Part shown: piece after piece, positions 18,743 to 27,511 of the stretch
Layout: the number at the start of each line of letters is the position of its first letter
How positions within the stretch are numbered: position 1 is the stretch's first letter
Assembly (NCBI GenBank): GCA_016783675.1
Contig: JADHWE010000010.1
Coordinates: 1-48,740 of the forward strand
Direction of reading: 5' to 3'
DNA length: 48,740 bases
DNA from: Kiritimatiellia bacterium
GTDB taxonomy: Bacteria; Verrucomicrobiota; Kiritimatiellia; UBA8416; JABMPJ01
Translations under genes and position numbers: made by a program
Notes under the pieces: generated by a model
The model's input: the letters and a program-made list of their open reading frames with translations, nothing else
The model's database searches: none
What the model was told of the DNA's origin: nothing

Positions 18743-19458
18743 TGCGTCACGACTTCACAGACCGTGTTGTTCTGGTCACGGGCGCAGCCGGAGGTATGGG
18801 TCAAGCTATCTGCGCTGACTTTGAAGCCGCAGGTGCCCTTGTGTATCCAACCGACTGCGTACCGTGTGATATGGCACGCTTCATTCCCGGCGACCTCGGC
18901 GATCCATCCTTTCCTCGCACCTATGTCGAGCAAGTGCAAGCTGAGACCGGGCGCATCGATGTCTTGGTCAACAACGCGGGGATCTGCCCACGTACGCCAC
19001 TGCCAGAGATTGGCGAAGAGGAGTGGGCGCGCGTCCTTTCTCTGAATCTGGGCGCCGGTTTCTTTCTCAGCCAAGTCTGCATCGAGGTCATGATGACTGC
19101 AGGATCGGGTGCCATCATTAACATGGCATCCATGGCTGGACGTATGGGAGGCATCGCCGTAGGAGCCCATTATAGCGCGAGCAAGGCCGCACTAATCTGC
19201 CTAACCAAGACGATGGCGCGCCATGGCGCTTCGCGCGGGGTACGGGTAAACGCCGTGGCACCAGGAGTCATTGACACGTCCATGACCTCGGTGGTCGACG
19301 ATGCGGCAAAAACCAAGCTGCTCGATTCGATACCACTCGGACGGTTCGGCAGCCCACAGGATGTCGCCGCCGCAGTGCTCTTCCTGTCATCGCAGGATGC
19401 GGCATACATCACAGGCACAACGCTGGACGTGAACGGCGGCCAGCTCATGAATGGTTAG
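18742..19458 (+). CDS. SDR-family dehydrogenase (second of two)
   Basis: A 238-residue classical SDR: TGAAGGMG (13-20), NNAG (77-80), S130, Y144 and K148 (YSASK). Asp38 near the end of the second beta strand suggests NAD rather than NADP. The loop after that strand is shorter than usual (helix C region is reduced to CDMARFIPGD), a trait seen in several sugar dehydrogenases. It is translationally coupled to the preceding SDR. The two SDRs are only distantly similar, so they probably catalyse different steps, for example sugar to lactone and 2-keto-3-deoxy acid to diketo acid. Confidence 0.87.
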   Translation: MRHDFTDRVVLVTGAAGGMGQAICADFEAAGALVYPTDCVPCDMARFIPGDLGDPSFPRTYVEQVQAETGRIDVLVNNAGICPRTPLPEIGEEEWARVLSLNLGAGFFLSQVCIEVMMTAGSGAIINMASMAGRMGGIAVGAHYSASKAALICLTKTMARHGASRGVRVNAVAPGVIDTSMTSVVDDAAKTKLLDSIPLGRFGSPQDVAAAVLFLSSQDAAYITGTTLDVNGGQLMNG

Positions 19459-19473
19459 ATGCGAGGATCGCCG

Positions 19474-19935
19474 ATGAGTGAAGGTATAGAACATGTGGCA
19501 CTGAGTGTGGCGGATCTGGACTGCTCGGTGAAATTCTACTGTGATCATCTCGGTTTTTCTCTGCTGAGGACGTTGGATTGCGGACCCGGGAGTTTACTGG
19601 GGAAAGTGGTGGGCCTGCCCGATTGTCATGCGCGCATTGCCCATCTACTGTTGGGGAGCTCGATGCTCGAGCTTTTTGAATACCGCGACCCGATCGGCCA
19701 AACCGTTGCGCCGGACCGCACGCAGGCCGATCACGGATGGATCCACATGGGGCTCCGCTCAACGGACACACGTGCTGACCACCGCCGGCTCCGTGAAGCT
19801 GGTGTGGAGTTTCTCTCGGAGCCTGTCGAATTCCGGGCGAATGTGTGGATTGTCTATTTCAAGGGACCGGATGGCGAGGTGATCGAGCTACGAGAGACGC
19901 CGGAGGCGGATAACGAGATCTGTGGAGATGCATAA
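19474..19935 (+). CDS. VOC-superfamily (glyoxalase-like) metal-dependent protein
   Basis: A 153-residue vicinal-oxygen-chelate protein with two beta-alpha-beta-beta-beta modules. The four expected metal ligands are visible: His in EHVALSVADLD, Glu in LELFEYRDP, His in WIHMGLRS and Glu in GEVIELRETP. Family members include glyoxalase I, methylmalonyl-CoA epimerase and ring dioxygenases; I cannot assign the reaction. In this operon it could epimerise or isomerise a keto-sugar acid intermediate. GAGG at 19463-19466 supports ATG 19474 over ATG 19459. The ALDH gene follows after 2 bp. Confidence 0.8.
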   Translation: MSEGIEHVALSVADLDCSVKFYCDHLGFSLLRTLDCGPGSLLGKVVGLPDCHARIAHLLLGSSMLELFEYRDPIGQTVAPDRTQADHGWIHMGLRSTDTRADHRRLREAGVEFLSEPVEFRANVWIVYFKGPDGEVIELRETPEADNEICGDA

Positions 19936-19937
19936 CT

Positions 19938-21386
19938 ATGAGCGAGTCGTTATTGAACTTCATTAATGGAACATGGCGCGAATCAGCCAGCGGCGAGACG
20001 TTTACCAACGAGGATCCCTCACGACGGGGCTCAGAACTGAACCGCGCCGCGGCATCGACAGAGGCAGACATAGAGGCAGCCGTGACGGCTGCGGCCACGG
20101 CATTTATGGAGTGGAGCAGCACCACCATCGGCGAGCGACAGACCTTCGCGCTACGCTTCTTGGACGCTTTGGAGTCGGCTAGTGAAGAACTGTCAGTGCT
20201 CGTGAGCAAGGAAAACGGCAAGACCATTGCCGAATCGCGGGGCGAGGTCGCCTCGGCGCTGCTGGAAGGACAACACCACGTGCGGCAGATGGCCGTGTTT
20301 TCAGGAGAGACTGCACCGCGTGTAGACAGTGACGTGACGGCATGGGAACAGTTCCATCCGCTGGGTGTCGTCGGCGTTATCAGCCCGTGGAACTACCCCA
20401 TGAACGTGATGTGCCGCAAGACGTTACCGGCGCTCCTGACCGGCAACACCGTCGTCTTCAAGCCCGCCAGCTTCACACCATGGTCGGGAGTGTTCATGGC
20501 AGACCTGTTCGCAAAGGCCGGTTTACCCAAGGGCGTCTTCAATTGCGTCACCGGCCGAGGTAGCGCGATCGGCAATTGCCTGATACAGGACCCGCGCGTA
20601 CGCGCCATTTCGTTTACCGGTTCAACTGAGGTGGGGCGACAAATCCTGGCCATGGCCTCCACTGATTTCACGCGTACCCAACTGGAGCTGGGCGGCAAGA
20701 ACGCTATGATAGTGCTGGCTGATGCTGATCTGGATGCCGCCGTTGACGCAACGATCAAGGCCGGCTTTGGCTGCGCCGGGCAGTGGTGCACCTCCACGAG
20801 TCGTGTGTTGCTGGTTCCTGAGATTGCCGAGGCCTATACGGAGAAGCTGCTGGCCCGTTGCGAAGCCAGTGTGGTGGGCGATCCTCTTGATGCCTCTACC
20901 ACAATGGGACCGGTGGCGGGTCCCTCTCAATTCAACGGCATCGCCGCCGCCATTGCGAAAGCTGAAAGTGAGGGGGCTTGGCTGCGCTATGGCGGCGTAT
21001 CCAATAACAGTGACGGCTACTACATCCTGCCCACCGTCTTCGACGGGGTCACGCGTGCAATGGGGCTCTTCCATGAAGAGGTGTTCGGCCCTGTCTTGGC
21101 CCTCTCCACGGTCGCGGACCTCGACGAAGCGATGACCTGGGCCAATGACTCTGACTATGGTCTCTCGTCTGCCATCTTCACCCGCGATATGGACGCCGCA
21201 CTCCACTATGTGCGTGAGATTGAGGCAGGCATGGCCCATGTCAATATCCACAGCGGGTTCAAGACACCTGAGCTGCCGTTCGGCGGCTGGAAAGAGTCGG
21301 GCTTTGGTCCGCCTGAGAACGGACGCGTCGGCCTGGAGTTCTTCGTGGAACGCAAAGCCGTGTACATCAAGGGGCAAGGACAGTGA
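19938..21386 (+). CDS. NAD(P)-dependent aldehyde dehydrogenase
   Basis: A 482-residue cytosolic ALDH-superfamily enzyme with all catalytic landmarks: N152 in PWNYPMN, K175 in FKPAS, FTGSTEVG (226-233), general base E250 in LELGGKN and nucleophile C284 in GQWCTS. The sequence is nearest in feel to the lactaldehyde/betaine-aldehyde/2-oxoglutarate-semialdehyde group. In a deoxysugar operon, L-lactaldehyde to L-lactate is a reasonable guess, but substrate cannot be fixed from sequence alone. It begins 2 bp after the VOC gene and its stop overlaps the malic enzyme start (TGATG). Confidence 0.9.
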   Translation: MSESLLNFINGTWRESASGETFTNEDPSRRGSELNRAAASTEADIEAAVTAAATAFMEWSSTTIGERQTFALRFLDALESASEELSVLVSKENGKTIAESRGEVASALLEGQHHVRQMAVFSGETAPRVDSDVTAWEQFHPLGVVGVISPWNYPMNVMCRKTLPALLTGNTVVFKPASFTPWSGVFMADLFAKAGLPKGVFNCVTGRGSAIGNCLIQDPRVRAISFTGSTEVGRQILAMASTDFTRTQLELGGKNAMIVLADADLDAAVDATIKAGFGCAGQWCTSTSRVLLVPEIAEAYTEKLLARCEASVVGDPLDASTTMGPVAGPSQFNGIAAAIAKAESEGAWLRYGGVSNNSDGYYILPTVFDGVTRAMGLFHEEVFGPVLALSTVADLDEAMTWANDSDYGLSSAIFTRDMDAALHYVREIEAGMAHVNIHSGFKTPELPFGGWKESGFGPPENGRVGLEFFVERKAVYIKGQGQ

Positions 21387-22729
21387 TGAAAGATAACCAG
21401 GCATCTGTCGATGCGGCGAATCGACCCGCGGTCGAGGCGATGCGCCTGCATCCATTCTACAGGGGCAAGATCGAGACGGTGCCGCGGTGCTGCGTGCGCA
21501 ATCTCGACGATTTTTCGTATTGGTATTCGCCGGGCGTTGCAGCACCTTGCGAGGCAATCGCAGCCGACCCGGATCAAGTCTACTCCTTGACCAGCAAGTG
21601 GAATACCGTGGCGGTCGTCAGCGACGGGACACGCGTGCTGGGGTTGGGCGACATCGGCCCCAAGGCCGGCCTTCCCGTCATGGAGGGCAAGGCGCTGCTC
21701 TTCAAGTACCTTGGCGGTGTGGATGCAGTGCCCCTGATGCTGGACACGAAAGACCCGCAAGCGATTATAGAGATGGTGCTGGCCCTACAACCAAGTTTTG
21801 GAGGCATCAACCTCGAGGATATTGCCCAACCCAAATGCTTTCGGATTCTGGATGAGCTGTCCGAGATAGCAGAGATACCCGTGTGGCACGATGACCAGCA
21901 GGGGACCGCAACCGTATTGCTGGCAGGGCTCATCAACGCCTTGAAGCTCGTCGGCAAGGCCATAGGAGATGTCAGCATTGCCTTTGTCGGCAGCGGCGCT
22001 TCGAATACAACGGCGGCTCGCCTGATGATAGGGCACGGAGCAGACCCCGCGCGCTGCCGCATGGTTGACAGCAAGGGCATCCTTGGGAGGCACCGTGATG
22101 ATATCGCCGCTCAGCAGAAAGAGTACGCCGCCAAGTGGACGTTGTGCCAGATCACGAACCCTGAAGGACGTGAGGGCGGTATTGCGGAGGCGCTCCGCGG
22201 CGCTGACGTAGTGATTGCCTGCTCGCGGCCCGGTCCAGACGTCATCAAAGCGGAATGGATTCGAGCCATGAATACCGATCCCATCGTGTTTGCATGCGCG
22301 AATCCCACCCCGGAGATCTGGCCGTGGGAAGCGAAGGAAGCCGGCGCCGCCGTGGTCGCCACGGGGCGGTCTGATTTTCCAAACCAGGTCAACAACTCCA
22401 TGGGCTTTCCGGGAATATTCCGGGGTGCGCTTGATGTCCGGGCACGAACCATAACCGACGAAATGTGTTTTGCGGCGGCCGATGCACTGGCGGGATACGT
22501 CGCGGACAGTCTGACCGCGGAACGGATTCTGCCGACGATGGACGATTGGGAGGTGTTCCCGCGTGAGGCCGCCGCCGTTGGCCTGAAGGCCTGTGAGCAG
22601 GGACTGGCGCGCACTAAACGTACCGAACAGGAGTTGCTGGACCACGCCACGGCCGTCATAGCTCGTTCGCACAGACTCACGGAGATGATGATGGATCATG
22701 AGTTTATCCCTTCACCGCCCGAAACCTGA
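21386..22729 (+). CDS. Malic enzyme (malate dehydrogenase, oxaloacetate-decarboxylating)
   Basis: A 447-residue short-form bacterial malic enzyme converting malate to pyruvate and CO2. Visible family features are YSPGVAAPC near the N terminus, GLGDIGPKAGLPVMEGKALLFK, FGGINLEDIAQPKCF (metal-binding E and D), PVWHDDQQGTA, a Rossmann glycine motif AFVGSGASNTTAA and FANPTPE-like ACANPTPEI. No C-terminal phosphotransacetylase-like domain is present. A GTG at 21383 is in frame, but ATG 21386 with AAGGA five bases upstream is the better start. It sits between ALDH and the E1 enzyme, supplying or recycling pyruvate. Confidence 0.92.
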   Translation: MKDNQASVDAANRPAVEAMRLHPFYRGKIETVPRCCVRNLDDFSYWYSPGVAAPCEAIAADPDQVYSLTSKWNTVAVVSDGTRVLGLGDIGPKAGLPVMEGKALLFKYLGGVDAVPLMLDTKDPQAIIEMVLALQPSFGGINLEDIAQPKCFRILDELSEIAEIPVWHDDQQGTATVLLAGLINALKLVGKAIGDVSIAFVGSGASNTTAARLMIGHGADPARCRMVDSKGILGRHRDDIAAQQKEYAAKWTLCQITNPEGREGGIAEALRGADVVIACSRPGPDVIKAEWIRAMNTDPIVFACANPTPEIWPWEAKEAGAAVVATGRSDFPNQVNNSMGFPGIFRGALDVRARTITDEMCFAAADALAGYVADSLTAERILPTMDDWEVFPREAAAVGLKACEQGLARTKRTEQELLDHATAVIARSHRLTEMMMDHEFIPSPPET

Positions 22730-22767
22730 GAAGATGCAAGGCCATCACGACAAGTAGAGAAAACGGT

Positions 22768-24933
22768 ATGAAAACAGAATCCATCCCGCCCCCGCCTCCT
22801 CAGCGAATGCTGACGGTTGACGAAGAGGACTGGGCCGCCGTGAGCCGCGACGAACTGTTATGGATGTATCAGCAGATGACGTTGATCCGCACCTTTGAGG
22901 AGAAGCTGCTCGCTCTGAAAGACGATGGGCTGGTCAATGGCCCCGTGCATACCAGTATCGGTCAGGAAGCGGTCGCCGTGGGGGCCGCACTTGCCGTGCG
23001 CCGACAGGACAAATTCTCCGGCACACACCGGGCACATCACCAGTACCTGGCCAAGGCACTGAATGCCTGTACGCCCCAGGATTATGACCCTCTGCGTGAT
23101 GGATTGACCGAAGAGATGCACGGGCACGTCCTTACTCTCCTTAAGGAGATCATGGGGCTGGCCGACGGTTGCAGCGGAGGGCGCGGTGGGTCCATGCACC
23201 TTTACAATGCCGAGATTGGCGTGGCGGGCACCAACGCGATCGTAGGGGGTGGTGTGCCTCCGGCGACGGGCGTGGCATGGGCGGATGCCATGCAGGGCCA
23301 CGACGATGTGACGCTCTGCTTCTACGGCGACGGTGCGGTTTACCAGGGCGCCGTACACGAGGCCTGCAACCTGGCGGCGCTCTGGGACGTGCCCATCATC
23401 TATGCCGTCGAGAACAATCATTATGCGGTTGCAACATCACGTGACGAAGGGTGTTCGGCGACGCGTCTGAGCCACGTGGCAGGGGCCTACGGCATGCCGG
23501 GGTTCCAAGTCAGCGGCATGGACCCCCTCAGCGTCAAGCTGGCAGTCGAGCACATCATCGCCGACCGAACTCATCTGCCCTGTTTCCTGGAGATTGACAC
23601 CTATCGTCACTACCACCACGCCGGCTCCACTCCCGGAAGCGCCTTCGGCTATCGCAGCAAGGACGAAGAGGCCACATGGAGGGCCCAAGATCCACTGACA
23701 ACGTTTGAAGCGCGACTGCTGGCACGGAATATTACCGCAGACCAGATTGAGACATTGCGTGGCCAGGCGCTAGCCTGCGTCGAGGCTGCGGCTGGACAGG
23801 TGCTGCAGACCGACGCGCATGGCGCTAGTGTAATTCGCGAGGAGCTCTGGCCAACCGCAGAGAGTGCGGCACAGGGCCTGCGCGACGAGAACGTTGGAGG
23901 AACAGGCCCATTCGTTGAGGCCAACGATGTTAGCTGCACTCACGAGATCAAGTTCCCCGCCGCCATTACAGCCGTGACCGGCCGCTGGTTGGAGAAGGAC
24001 CCCACCGTGGTTGCGATGGGCGAGGAAGTCTGCAACATGGGCGGGGGCGCGTACGGCGCCACAAAGGGACTGTACAAGACCTACCCGGGCCGCGTGCGCA
24101 ATACCCCCATCACCGAAGCCGGGTTCTGTGGCTTGGCTTGCGGGGCGGCCATGAACGGGATGCACCCGGTGGTAGAACTGATGTTCTCCAGCTTCGGACT
24201 TGTGGCCGCCGACCAGCTGTTCAACCAGATTGGTCAACTCGGACATATCTATGGCGGCAACGTCGCGGTGCCGCTGGTCTGTCGCACACGTATCGCTGCG
24301 GGGCTCGGCTACGGAGCACAGCACAGTATGGATCCCGTGGCGCTCTTCTCGCTCTTCCCTGGCTGGCGCATTGTGGCGCCTACTACGTCATTCGACTACA
24401 TCGGCCTCTTCAACGCGGCCATGAAGCTGAAGAGCCCGACTCTAATCGTGGAGCACCATGGGTTTTACGGAGAGAACGGAATGATCCCGGAAGGGCCAAC
24501 CGATCACGTGGTGGAGATCGGCAAGGCTGCGGTGCGCCGAGAGGGAACCGATGTCACTGTGCTAACCTACGGTTGGGGTGTTCGCCTCGCCGAGACTGCA
24601 GCCGCAGAGCTGGCGGGGAAAGGCGTGTCGGCGGAGATCGTGGATCTGCGCACGCTGGACGACGCAAGCATGGACTACGAGACCATCGGCCGCTCCCTAC
24701 GCAAAACCGGCGCGCTGGTGACCGTCGAGGAGGCGCAATCCTGCAACGCAATCGGCCCAAAGCTGGTACGGGTCTGCGAACAGCGGTGGTTCGACTACCT
24801 GGACGCACCTGCCACGGCGGTGAATGCCCTGGACATTCCTCTGTCAGTGTCCCGTCGTATGGAGCAGCTCTGCCTGCCCAGCGTTGATGATGCCGTATCC
24901 GTGATCGGTAGAAGCGCACGGCGAGAAGTCTGA
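22768..24933 (+). CDS. Fused alpha-beta E1 component of a 2-oxoacid dehydrogenase
   Basis: A 721-residue thiamine-diphosphate enzyme joining E1 alpha (about 25-350) and E1 beta (about 390-721), which are usually separate subunits. The alpha half has the ThDP motif GDG (187-189) ending in NN (216-217) and the THR and HH segments of the active site near 86-91. The beta half shows ITEAGFCGLACGAAMNG and the QLGHIYGGN and QHSMDP segments. E1 acts on pyruvate, acetoin or branched 2-oxoacids; the specificity is not evident. No E2 or E3 gene is in the window, so it must borrow partners encoded elsewhere. It lies 38 bp after the malic enzyme and is the last gene of the operon. Confidence 0.88.
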   Translation: MKTESIPPPPPQRMLTVDEEDWAAVSRDELLWMYQQMTLIRTFEEKLLALKDDGLVNGPVHTSIGQEAVAVGAALAVRRQDKFSGTHRAHHQYLAKALNACTPQDYDPLRDGLTEEMHGHVLTLLKEIMGLADGCSGGRGGSMHLYNAEIGVAGTNAIVGGGVPPATGVAWADAMQGHDDVTLCFYGDGAVYQGAVHEACNLAALWDVPIIYAVENNHYAVATSRDEGCSATRLSHVAGAYGMPGFQVSGMDPLSVKLAVEHIIADRTHLPCFLEIDTYRHYHHAGSTPGSAFGYRSKDEEATWRAQDPLTTFEARLLARNITADQIETLRGQALACVEAAAGQVLQTDAHGASVIREELWPTAESAAQGLRDENVGGTGPFVEANDVSCTHEIKFPAAITAVTGRWLEKDPTVVAMGEEVCNMGGGAYGATKGLYKTYPGRVRNTPITEAGFCGLACGAAMNGMHPVVELMFSSFGLVAADQLFNQIGQLGHIYGGNVAVPLVCRTRIAAGLGYGAQHSMDPVALFSLFPGWRIVAPTTSFDYIGLFNAAMKLKSPTLIVEHHGFYGENGMIPEGPTDHVVEIGKAAVRREGTDVTVLTYGWGVRLAETAAAELAGKGVSAEIVDLRTLDDASMDYETIGRSLRKTGALVTVEEAQSCNAIGPKLVRVCEQRWFDYLDAPATAVNALDIPLSVSRRMEQLCLPSVDDAVSVIGRSARREV

Positions 24934-24961
24934 TTCCCTGAGTAACCTTCCCTTTTGCGCT

Positions 24962-26173
24962 CTAGCGTTTGGCTTGATATGTGCGCTGGAATCGGATGCT
25001 CCCATCGCTCGCATTGATCACCCGTATATCAAGTGTGTCAGGTGTTGCATTGAGCAATGTAAACCCTGATTGCGGACACATGAACACTGGATAGGGCGGT
25101 GTCATGGTCCATTTATTCTCTATCAGGACGCCTTCCGCGTTCTTGTAGGAACTGCAGACCGTATAGTCCTTGCCGGCCGTCAGATAGCGCAACTCATGAT
25201 CATGCCCCGCCATGGCAAGATCAATGTCAGCACCGCGCAGAAGTTCCTCCCAGCATTTACGAGAAGGTTCTGAGTTCCATATGTTCTCGTTGTAAAGCGC
25301 GATATGACTGAGGTAGACCCGCCATGGCGACTGCTCACCTTCGCCTGACGCCAATACCTCGGAAAGCCAGTCACGCTGGAGCTCTCGGTATGGCTGAAAG
25401 AGCTCCGGCTGCCGGTCGCCATCCTCACCACAGTCCATCGCCAAAAACCATACCGGCCCCGCCTGCAGGGTGAACTGATGCTCCTGTTCACATCTCGACG
25501 CAGCTGGATCCAAGTTGGGAAGGTCAAACAACCAGGCCATCCGAGGACAGAAGCCACCGCGGAACTCATGGTTTCCGCGGAGATAGACCATGGGCTTCTC
25601 AGCTGCGTTGAGCGTATCAATATACGACCTCATGATATCGAAGACGAGCTGCGCCCCATTGATATCACTGGGATTGTCCCAACAGTCGCCCATGAGAAAG
25701 GACATTTCGTAGTCATCAGGTTCCAAGTGTGATGCAAATTTCTTCAAACGGTTGGTTGAGCTGTGCAAATCAAAGAAAAGTGCGGCCTTGAAAACGCCCT
25801 CCTCCCTGTCGAGCGTCCTGAAACGATACGTCTGACTTTCGACAGACGCCCCGGATGGCCCATAGGCGACGCGGTAAGCGTACTCGGTTCGCGGCTCTAA
25901 ACCTGTGAGCCGCCAGTGCCAGGTTGTCCAGGCCGTGCCCGGAATCGAGCGGCCCGTGGCTGGCACAACCAGCGCGTCTCCCCCATTAACTCGCTTCCAT
26001 CTCAGACTGGCTGTCTCGATTTCGCGCGTCAGTAAGCAGACGGTCATCGCGTCATGCTTCGGGTTCTGGAGGTAGGGACCAATGGCCCTGAGTGATGTTT
26101 CTTTGTTCTCCGCTCGCAACGATGTCGCACAGACAACCAATACGCACAAGAACAGATGGTACCATCTTAGCAT
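24962..26173 (-). CDS. Exported metallophosphoesterase with N-terminal Fn3-like domain
   Basis: A 403-residue calcineurin-like phosphoesterase. A signal peptide (LRWYHLFLCVLVVCATSLRA) is followed by a purple-acid-phosphatase/Fn3-like beta domain (WTTWHWRLTGLEPRTEYAYRV) and the catalytic domain. Metal-binding motifs are in order: FDLH, MGDCWDN, GNHE, LSHIALY and GHDH. The substrate is unknown. ATG 26173 has GAGG 8 bases upstream; the longer frame begins with TTG inside the regulator stop codon and would spoil the signal peptide. The gene follows the XylR-like gene by 26 bp on the same strand, so they probably share a transcript. Confidence 0.87.
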   Translation of the reverse strand: MLRWYHLFLCVLVVCATSLRAENKETSLRAIGPYLQNPKHDAMTVCLLTREIETASLRWKRVNGGDALVVPATGRSIPGTAWTTWHWRLTGLEPRTEYAYRVAYGPSGASVESQTYRFRTLDREEGVFKAALFFDLHSSTNRLKKFASHLEPDDYEMSFLMGDCWDNPSDINGAQLVFDIMRSYIDTLNAAEKPMVYLRGNHEFRGGFCPRMAWLFDLPNLDPAASRCEQEHQFTLQAGPVWFLAMDCGEDGDRQPELFQPYRELQRDWLSEVLASGEGEQSPWRVYLSHIALYNENIWNSEPSRKCWEELLRGADIDLAMAGHDHELRYLTAGKDYTVCSSYKNAEGVLIENKWTMTPPYPVFMCPQSGFTLLNATPDTLDIRVINASDGSIRFQRTYQAKR

Positions 26174-26199
26174 TGCAGGGCCTCTTCTTTCTTGTCGGC

Positions 26200-27363
26200 T
26201 CAAACTTGAGTCAGTCGACGATAGTGAGCGCGGTGTTCATTGGGGCTGCAGTCGTGTGCACGACGAAAAGCCGTGATGAATCCGGCTTGTGAGTTGAACC
26301 CGGACTCACGGGCCACGTCGGGCATCGCCCGGTCGGTCTTCTCAAGCAAGAGTCTGGCCCGCTGCAGACGGATCCGCAGAATCTCACTCAAGATCGAACG
26401 GCCTACCGAACGTCGGAACTTATACTCCAGGCTGCGTCGGGATAGCGGAACGACGCTCAGGATATCTGGAACATGGATGGCTTCCGTCGCGTGTTCGCGG
26501 ATGAAGCGTAGCGCTTGGCGCACATGTTCATCGTTCACGGCACAGGTATCGGTGCTCTGTCGCTCTACGATCCCGAGAGGTGGCACATATGTTGTCGTCG
26601 CTGCCGTCTCGTTGCCGTTCAGCCGTCGATCAAGAAGTCCTGCAGCAGCGGCACCTATCCGTTCAGCGTCGATATCGATGCTCGAGAGCATGGGCTCACG
26701 CAACTCACAGAGATAAGGAATATTGTGCACACCGAGAATAGCGACGCTTTCGGGCACCGAGGTGCCATTCTGCCTAAAGAGATCTTCCAACACGACCGCC
26801 AGTCGGTCATCCAGCGTGAAGATGCCAATGGGCTTCTCTTTTTCTGACAGGAGATCGGGCGGTATCTGAACGTCAAAGGAGCCCCAACCCGAAATCTCTT
26901 GCTGCATTCTGACAGGGATTTCCGCGGGCGTAAGCCCACTACGTTTGAGCCGTGCCTTAAAAGCAGCGGCGCGATCGATGAAGAGCGGTGCGGCCGCATA
27001 GTCCACCACTGCCAGCTTCTCGAATCCGCGGTCGAGAAAGAAAGATGCCGCCGTTTCTCCCACGGCAGGAGCATCCTCAACTACTGACAAGGCCTGCTGG
27101 TGATAGTCGTAGTGGAGATTGACTGACGGAATCCCGGCCGCTGACAACTCGGCTTCCAGTGCACCGCTGATTTGCCCTATCGCACCATCGATCGGCAACC
27201 GCGCTGCAATTTCTGCAGGAACAGCCGGATTGCCCTGATGGGTCGCCAACTCCCAACTCCCATAGGCATGCGTCCATCGGATAATCCCCTGGAAGGCCTG
27301 TAACAGGAACCACCCCGGATACCCCTCACTGACCAATGCGACACGATGGACCTGCTTTGCCAT
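26200..27363 (-). CDS. XylR-like AraC-family regulator with periplasmic-binding-type sensor domain
   Basis: A 387-residue regulator. Residues about 5-270 form a LacI/PBP-type sugar-sensing domain (VHRVALVSEGYPGWF, then ILGVHNIPYLCELREPMLSSIDID). Residues about 280-385 form an AraC helix-turn-helix pair (PDILSVVPLSRRSLEYKFRR and MPDVARESGFNSQAGFITAFRR). This is the layout of E. coli XylR, a sugar-responsive activator. ATG 27363 has GGAG 7 bases before it. It is the only regulator inside the polysaccharide region and so the natural candidate to bind the four TTGCGCAA operators, by inference. Several ATGCG repeats in its own upstream region suggest autoregulation. Confidence 0.88.
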   Translation of the reverse strand: MAKQVHRVALVSEGYPGWFLLQAFQGIIRWTHAYGSWELATHQGNPAVPAEIAARLPIDGAIGQISGALEAELSAAGIPSVNLHYDYHQQALSVVEDAPAVGETAASFFLDRGFEKLAVVDYAAAPLFIDRAAAFKARLKRSGLTPAEIPVRMQQEISGWGSFDVQIPPDLLSEKEKPIGIFTLDDRLAVVLEDLFRQNGTSVPESVAILGVHNIPYLCELREPMLSSIDIDAERIGAAAAGLLDRRLNGNETAATTTYVPPLGIVERQSTDTCAVNDEHVRQALRFIREHATEAIHVPDILSVVPLSRRSLEYKFRRSVGRSILSEILRIRLQRARLLLEKTDRAMPDVARESGFNSQAGFITAFRRAHDCSPNEHRAHYRRLTQV

Positions 27364-27403
27364 ACCATTCTCCGAATTATCCCTCAATCTACAGACCTAA
27401 ACT

Positions 27404-27440
27404 ATGCGTGATAATGCGACAAAAGAATCATAATGCGCAT
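27404..27440 (-). promoter_or_regulatory. Candidate autoregulatory site upstream of the XylR-like gene
   Basis: ATGCG occurs at 27404, 27414 and 27433 (plus strand), the last inside the palindrome ATGCGCAT (27433-27440). In the gene direction this reads ATGCGCAT followed 16 bp later by TTTTGTCGCA, a variant of the TTGCGCAA plus TTTTTCCGCA pair seen at the other promoters, but one helical turn shorter. Confidence 0.4.
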
Positions 27441-27511
27441 GCCTCTTGAGATCAAGCTATGAAGGCATCACCGCTTTACCACATACGCAAATCATCCTGT
27501 TGGTCGTCCAC

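Noticed and set aside
20622-21557. 311-residue minus-strand reading frame
   Set aside because: Antisense to well-supported ALDH and malic enzyme genes with intact catalytic motifs.
26174-26203. TTG start for the metallophosphoesterase at 26203
   Set aside because: ATG 26173 has a ribosome binding site and places the signal peptide at the N terminus.
27440-27469. Terminator after the LamG/protease gene
   Set aside because: ATGCCT/AGGCAT pairs across a long loop, but there is no T run and it overlaps the regulator promoter.
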